This document shows, one piece after another, positions 61,431-64,000 of a stretch of DNA of 64,000 bases. Numbering within the stretch: position 1 is the first letter of the stretch; each line of letters starts with the position of its first letter. Position numbers and translations under genes: made by a program. A model generated the notes under the pieces. The model did no database searches. It had not been told where the DNA came from and saw nothing but the letters and a program-made list of their open reading frames with translations. Origin of the DNA: DASXUG01 sp964620425 (GTDB taxonomy: Bacteria > Pseudomonadota > Gammaproteobacteria > Burkholderiales > Methylophilaceae); NCBI GenBank assembly GCA_964620425.1, contig CAZUGV010000001.1, positions 372,001 through 436,000 on the forward strand. The letters run 5' to 3'.

Positions 61431-62531
61431 ACTCCCTGCTTTAAACTTTCCATAATAAACGGGTCAAGATCACCATCTAATACGCCTTGGGTGTTGCCCA
61501 CTTCGACGTTGGTGCGTAGATCTTTGATACGCGATTGATCTAACACATACGATCTAATTTGATGCCCCCAACCAATATCGGTCTTAGCATCTTCTAAAGC
61601 CTGCTTCTCTTCATTTCGTTTGCGTAGCTCCAAATTGTAGAGTGCACCTTTCAACATATTCATCGCCTCGTCTCTATTGCGATGTTGAGAGCGGTCATTT
61701 TGACACTGTACGACAACCCCAGTGGGAATATGTGTAATTCTCACGGCTGAATCCGTCTTGTTAATATGCTGACCACCAGCACCACTTGCGCGATAGGTAT
61801 CGACGCGCAAATCGGCAGGGTTAATATCAATTTGAATAGAGTCATCGACTTCTGGAAAAATCTGCACACTGGCAAATGAAGTATGCCGTTTAGCATTACT
61901 ATCAAAAGGGGATTTTCGTACCAAGCGATGAACGCCACTTTCCGTTCTTAGCGTACCATACGCATAATCTCCAGATACTTTAATAGAAGCGCCTTTTATA
62001 CCTGCAATATCGCCTTCAGACTCTTCCAACACCTCCACCTTAAAGCCTTTGCGTTCTGTATAACGTAAATACATACGCAACAACATACCTGCCCAATCTT
62101 GCGCTTCTGTGCCACCTGAACCTGATTGAAACTCGATAAAGCAGTTATTAGCATCCATAGGGCCTGAAAACATGCGCCGAAACTCCATCTCAGCCACTTG
62201 ATTTTCTATTGCCAGCGAATCTGCTTCTACGCTCACTAAAGTATCATCATCACTTTCGTGACGAGCCATTTCGAACAGTTCCTGACTATCACGCAAAGCA
62301 TTTTCAAGTGATTGCAACGTATTGACGACAAGCTCAAGTTCTCGCTTCTCTTTGCCAAGTTTTTGCGCTTTCTGCGCGTCATTCCAAATATTGGAATCTT
62401 CTAATAGACCATTGACCTCTGCAAGTCGTTGCGACTTATTTTCAAAGTCAAAGATACCCCCGAAGTGCAAGGTGTCGATGACTTAAATCTGCAAGACGAT
62501 TAGAAATTTGATTGAGTTGTTCAGCTTCCAT
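61427..62531 (-). CDS. prfB: peptide chain release factor 2 (programmed frameshift)
   Basis: RF2 terminates translation at UGA and UAA. The protein is 367 residues, coded in two frames: 27 codons from the ATG at 62531 to 62451, then, after skipping one base at 62450, from 62449 to the stop at 61427. The GGQ motif is in ASGAGGQHINKTDSAVRI near residue 243 and the tripeptide anticodon is SPF in VRKSPFDSNAKRHTSFASV near 196. An open frame beginning at 62470 is only the downstream part. The first exon-like part begins MEAEQLNQISNRLADL, exactly as expected. Coupled to lysS. Confidence 0.97.
62447..62462 (-). promoter_or_regulatory. prfB: prfB +1 programmed frameshift site
   Basis: CGGGGGTATCTTTGAC: an internal Shine-Dalgarno-like G-run, then CTT followed by in-frame TGA and C. 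Low RF2 lets the ribosome slip by +1 at CTT, so RF2 controls its own level. Confidence 0.95.
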
Positions 62532-62636
62532 ACTTCTTCTTAAGACATAAATACAATATTATACATCTCAGATGCTATGCTCTCACAACTATCAATAGCA
62601 TCTTGATGCTGGTGCATTTATTAATTTTCACAATAC

Positions 62637-62667
62637 TGTCACAATCTCTCAATATCATGTTGTCATT
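62637..62667 (+). promoter_or_regulatory. possible PhoB half-sites upstream of pstS
   Basis: CTGTCAC at 62637-62643 and TTGTCAT at 62661-62667 resemble Pho box half-sites (CTGTCAT), but their spacing of 24 bases does not match the usual 11-base period exactly. Weak evidence. Confidence 0.3.
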
Positions 62668-62754
62668 GCAGTAAACTGATTGTTTACGAGGGTCGTTACT
62701 CTAACTGTAGTAAAAAAGAAGTAAAATCACACATATTTAAAATTGGAGATATCA

Positions 62755-63747
62755 ATGCAAACTAAGTTTGTAAATTGCCTAAGCGCAGCAACATTGTTAG
62801 CTGTAACATTCAACTTTAGCAGTGCAATAGCTGCTGAAAAAATTATCAAAATTGACGGCTCTAGCACGGTATACCCGATCACTGAAGCCATAGCTGAAGA
62901 GTTTCAAAAAGCAAAAGGCATTAAAGTAACAGTAGGTGAATCTGGCACAGGCGGCGGCTTTAAAAAGTTCTGTCGTGGTGAAACAGATATTTCAGACGCT
63001 TCTCGCCCGATTTCTCAAAAAGAGATGGATGCATGTAAAGATGCTGGAATTCAGTACATCGAACTCCCAATTGCATATGATGCGTTGACTATAGTTGTGA
63101 ACCAAAAAAATGATTGGGTAAAAACGTTAACAGTAGAAGAGCTAAAGAAAATTTGGGAACCAGGTTCTAGCGTAAAAAGCTGGAAAGACGTAAACGCATC
63201 ATTCCCAGACAAAAAAATCGCTTTGTATGGCCCTGGTACTGCTTCTGGTACATTTGACTACTTTAGCGAAGCAATCAATGGTAAGGCGAAAGCACATCGC
63301 ACTGACTACACACCATCAGAAGATGACAACGTAATTGTGCAAGGTGTTTCTAGCAACGTTGGGGGCATGGGCTACTTTGGTCTAGCTTACTACGAAGAAA
63401 ATAAGGATAAATTAAATGCTGTGGCAGTCGCAACTAAAGCTGGAGCAGCAGGCGTGTTACCATCAGCCAAATCAGTTGAGGATGGCACATATCAACCACT
63501 AGCTCGCCCGATTTTCATTTATGTCAACGCCACTTCTGCCGCATTTAAACCTGAAGTGAAAGCTTTTGTTACCTTCTATTTAGATAATGCACCTACGCTT
63601 GTAAAAGAAGTGAAATATGTTCCTTTACCAACGGAAGATTATACTGCAGTAAAAACCCACTTCAAGTCAATGAAACCAGGCACTGGTTTTGGTGGTAAAA
63701 ATGAAATTGGCATTAAAATTAAAGACTTACTCGAAAGAATCAACTAA
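62755..63747 (+). CDS. pstS: phosphate ABC transporter substrate-binding protein
   Basis: A 330-residue periplasmic phosphate-binding protein. Signal peptide LSAATLLAVTFNFSSAIAA (cleavage near residue 27). Ligand-binding motifs: IDGSSTVYPITEAIAEEFQK near 33, GESGTGGGFKKFCRGETDISDASRPI-type stretch near 60-85, and GPGTASGTFDYFSEAI near 160. The C-terminal lobe has SNVGGMGYFGLAYYEENKDK and PLARPIFIYVN. The ATG at 62755 has a GGAG seven bases upstream; an in-frame TTG four codons earlier is not needed. It probably delivers phosphate to the permease started at 63853. Confidence 0.95.
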   Translation: MQTKFVNCLSAATLLAVTFNFSSAIAAEKIIKIDGSSTVYPITEAIAEEFQKAKGIKVTVGESGTGGGFKKFCRGETDISDASRPISQKEMDACKDAGIQYIELPIAYDALTIVVNQKNDWVKTLTVEELKKIWEPGSSVKSWKDVNASFPDKKIALYGPGTASGTFDYFSEAINGKAKAHRTDYTPSEDDNVIVQGVSSNVGGMGYFGLAYYEENKDKLNAVAVATKAGAAGVLPSAKSVEDGTYQPLARPIFIYVNATSAAFKPEVKAFVTFYLDNAPTLVKEVKYVPLPTEDYTAVKTHFKSMKPGTGFGGKNEIGIKIKDLLERIN

Positions 63748-63770
63748 CAAGATTCTTTAAATCTCTAAAT

Positions 63771-63815
63771 ATTGTGGATAATTATTAAGCTTAAACGCCC
63801 TTAATTATCCACAAT
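63771..63815 (+). terminator. terminator or attenuator between pstS and the downstream gene
   Basis: A perfect 14-base stem (ATTGTGGATAATTA and TAATTATCCACAAT), a 17-base loop and a T-run. It begins 24 bases after the pstS stop and would keep the binding protein more abundant than the membrane subunits. Confidence 0.88.
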
Positions 63816-63852
63816 TTTTTTGATATGAATGCCTTATTTTCAAATAGACCAC

Positions 63853-64000
63853 ATGCGAAACAATCAAACTAAAGAGCCTACAATGAATACTGCCAATGCT
63901 TCTTTAAATCAGAGCTCAAGCGCCAATGAGTACCTAGACCTCTCCATTAGCCCGAGACTAGCTAAAAATATTGGTAGAAACGTTAAAGAACGAATTATTG
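63853..64000 (+). CDS. pstC: start of a probable phosphate ABC transporter permease (partial)
   Basis: An open frame from ATG at 63853 (or ATG at 63883) to the right edge, 49 codons. It reads a hydrophilic N-terminus with ISPRLAKNIGRNVKERII, which resembles the basic cytosolic start of PstC before its first membrane segment. No membrane segment is yet visible. The assignment rests mainly on its position directly after pstS. Neither ATG has a strong ribosome site. Confidence 0.5.
   Translation, partial: MRNNQTKEPTMNTANASLNQSSSANEYLDLSISPRLAKNIGRNVKERII

Noticed and set aside
61427..62470. prfB as a normal gene starting at 62470, or as a frameshifted pseudogene
   Set aside because: The CTT-TGA-C site and the preceding 27 codons match the known programmed frameshift of RF2, so the gene is intact and longer.

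Overview
The window looks like chromosomal DNA of a moderately AT-rich Gram-negative betaproteobacterium. My best guess is the Methylophilaceae (Methylotenera/Methylophilus group), from gene content and codon feel; this is inference and no marker gene in the window proves it. Supporting features are a Wzm/Wzt polysaccharide exporter, TonB-dependent receptor, phosphate porin, pilGHIJ-chpA chemotaxis genes, purT, moaDE and the prfB-lysS pair. I saw no rRNA, tRNA, insertion sequence, prophage or CRISPR array.

Layout. (1) 1-15659, all on the minus strand: a surface-polysaccharide cluster. Read in transcription order it starts with dTDP-rhamnose genes rfbB-D-A-C. It continues with a UDP-glucuronate-4-epimerase-like gene and a CDP-sugar module (rfbF, rfbG, an RmlC-like epimerase, a C-methyltransferase, and further on an RmlD-like reductase). 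Then come the ABC-2 exporter wzm/wzt, a zinc-ribbon methyltransferase, and three glycosyltransferase or glycosyltransferase-like genes. The last is a DUF5672-GT2 fusion cut by the left edge. (2) 15737-20814, minus: housekeeping genes hslR, a LonH-type protease, moaE, moaD, a small unknown gene and rmuC. (3) 20941-25519, plus: a CHASE2 membrane protein, an SH3-domain protein, an M48 metalloprotease, a dienelactone-hydrolase-family protein and a DUF3592 protein, closed by a strong bidirectional terminator. (4) 25620-32544: typA, two tandem RhlE-type helicases behind a long leader, a truncated globin and purT. (5) 32697-36533: a TonB-dependent receptor with an NtrC-type regulator directly downstream and no kinase, preceded by a 424-base region with paired inverted repeats. 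(6) 36958-42790: tilS, accA, dnaE. (7) 42885-50851: a Pil-Chp type chemotaxis operon with an unusually small PilJ, and a divergent FIST sensor protein. (8) 52502-57859: tpx, a small secreted protein with a repeated KRPY motif, a LuxR regulator, a hybrid kinase, a single-domain response regulator and a secreted trypsin-like protease. A palindrome and a 14/18 copy of it lie at nearly the same distance upstream of the two exported proteins. (9) 58234-64000: a phosphate-type porin, lysS, prfB with its programmed frameshift, pstS, and the start of a probable pstC.

How the parts work together. The first 16 kb should make activated sugars (dTDP-rhamnose and probably a CDP-linked C-methylated 6-deoxyhexose), build a glycan on its lipid carrier and export it by an ABC pathway. 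The two signalling blocks (Pil-Chp plus FIST; LuxR-kinase-receiver plus secreted proteins) are the most distinctive accessory content. The right edge is a phosphate-uptake region. Functions are read from motifs and family resemblance only; no database search was run.
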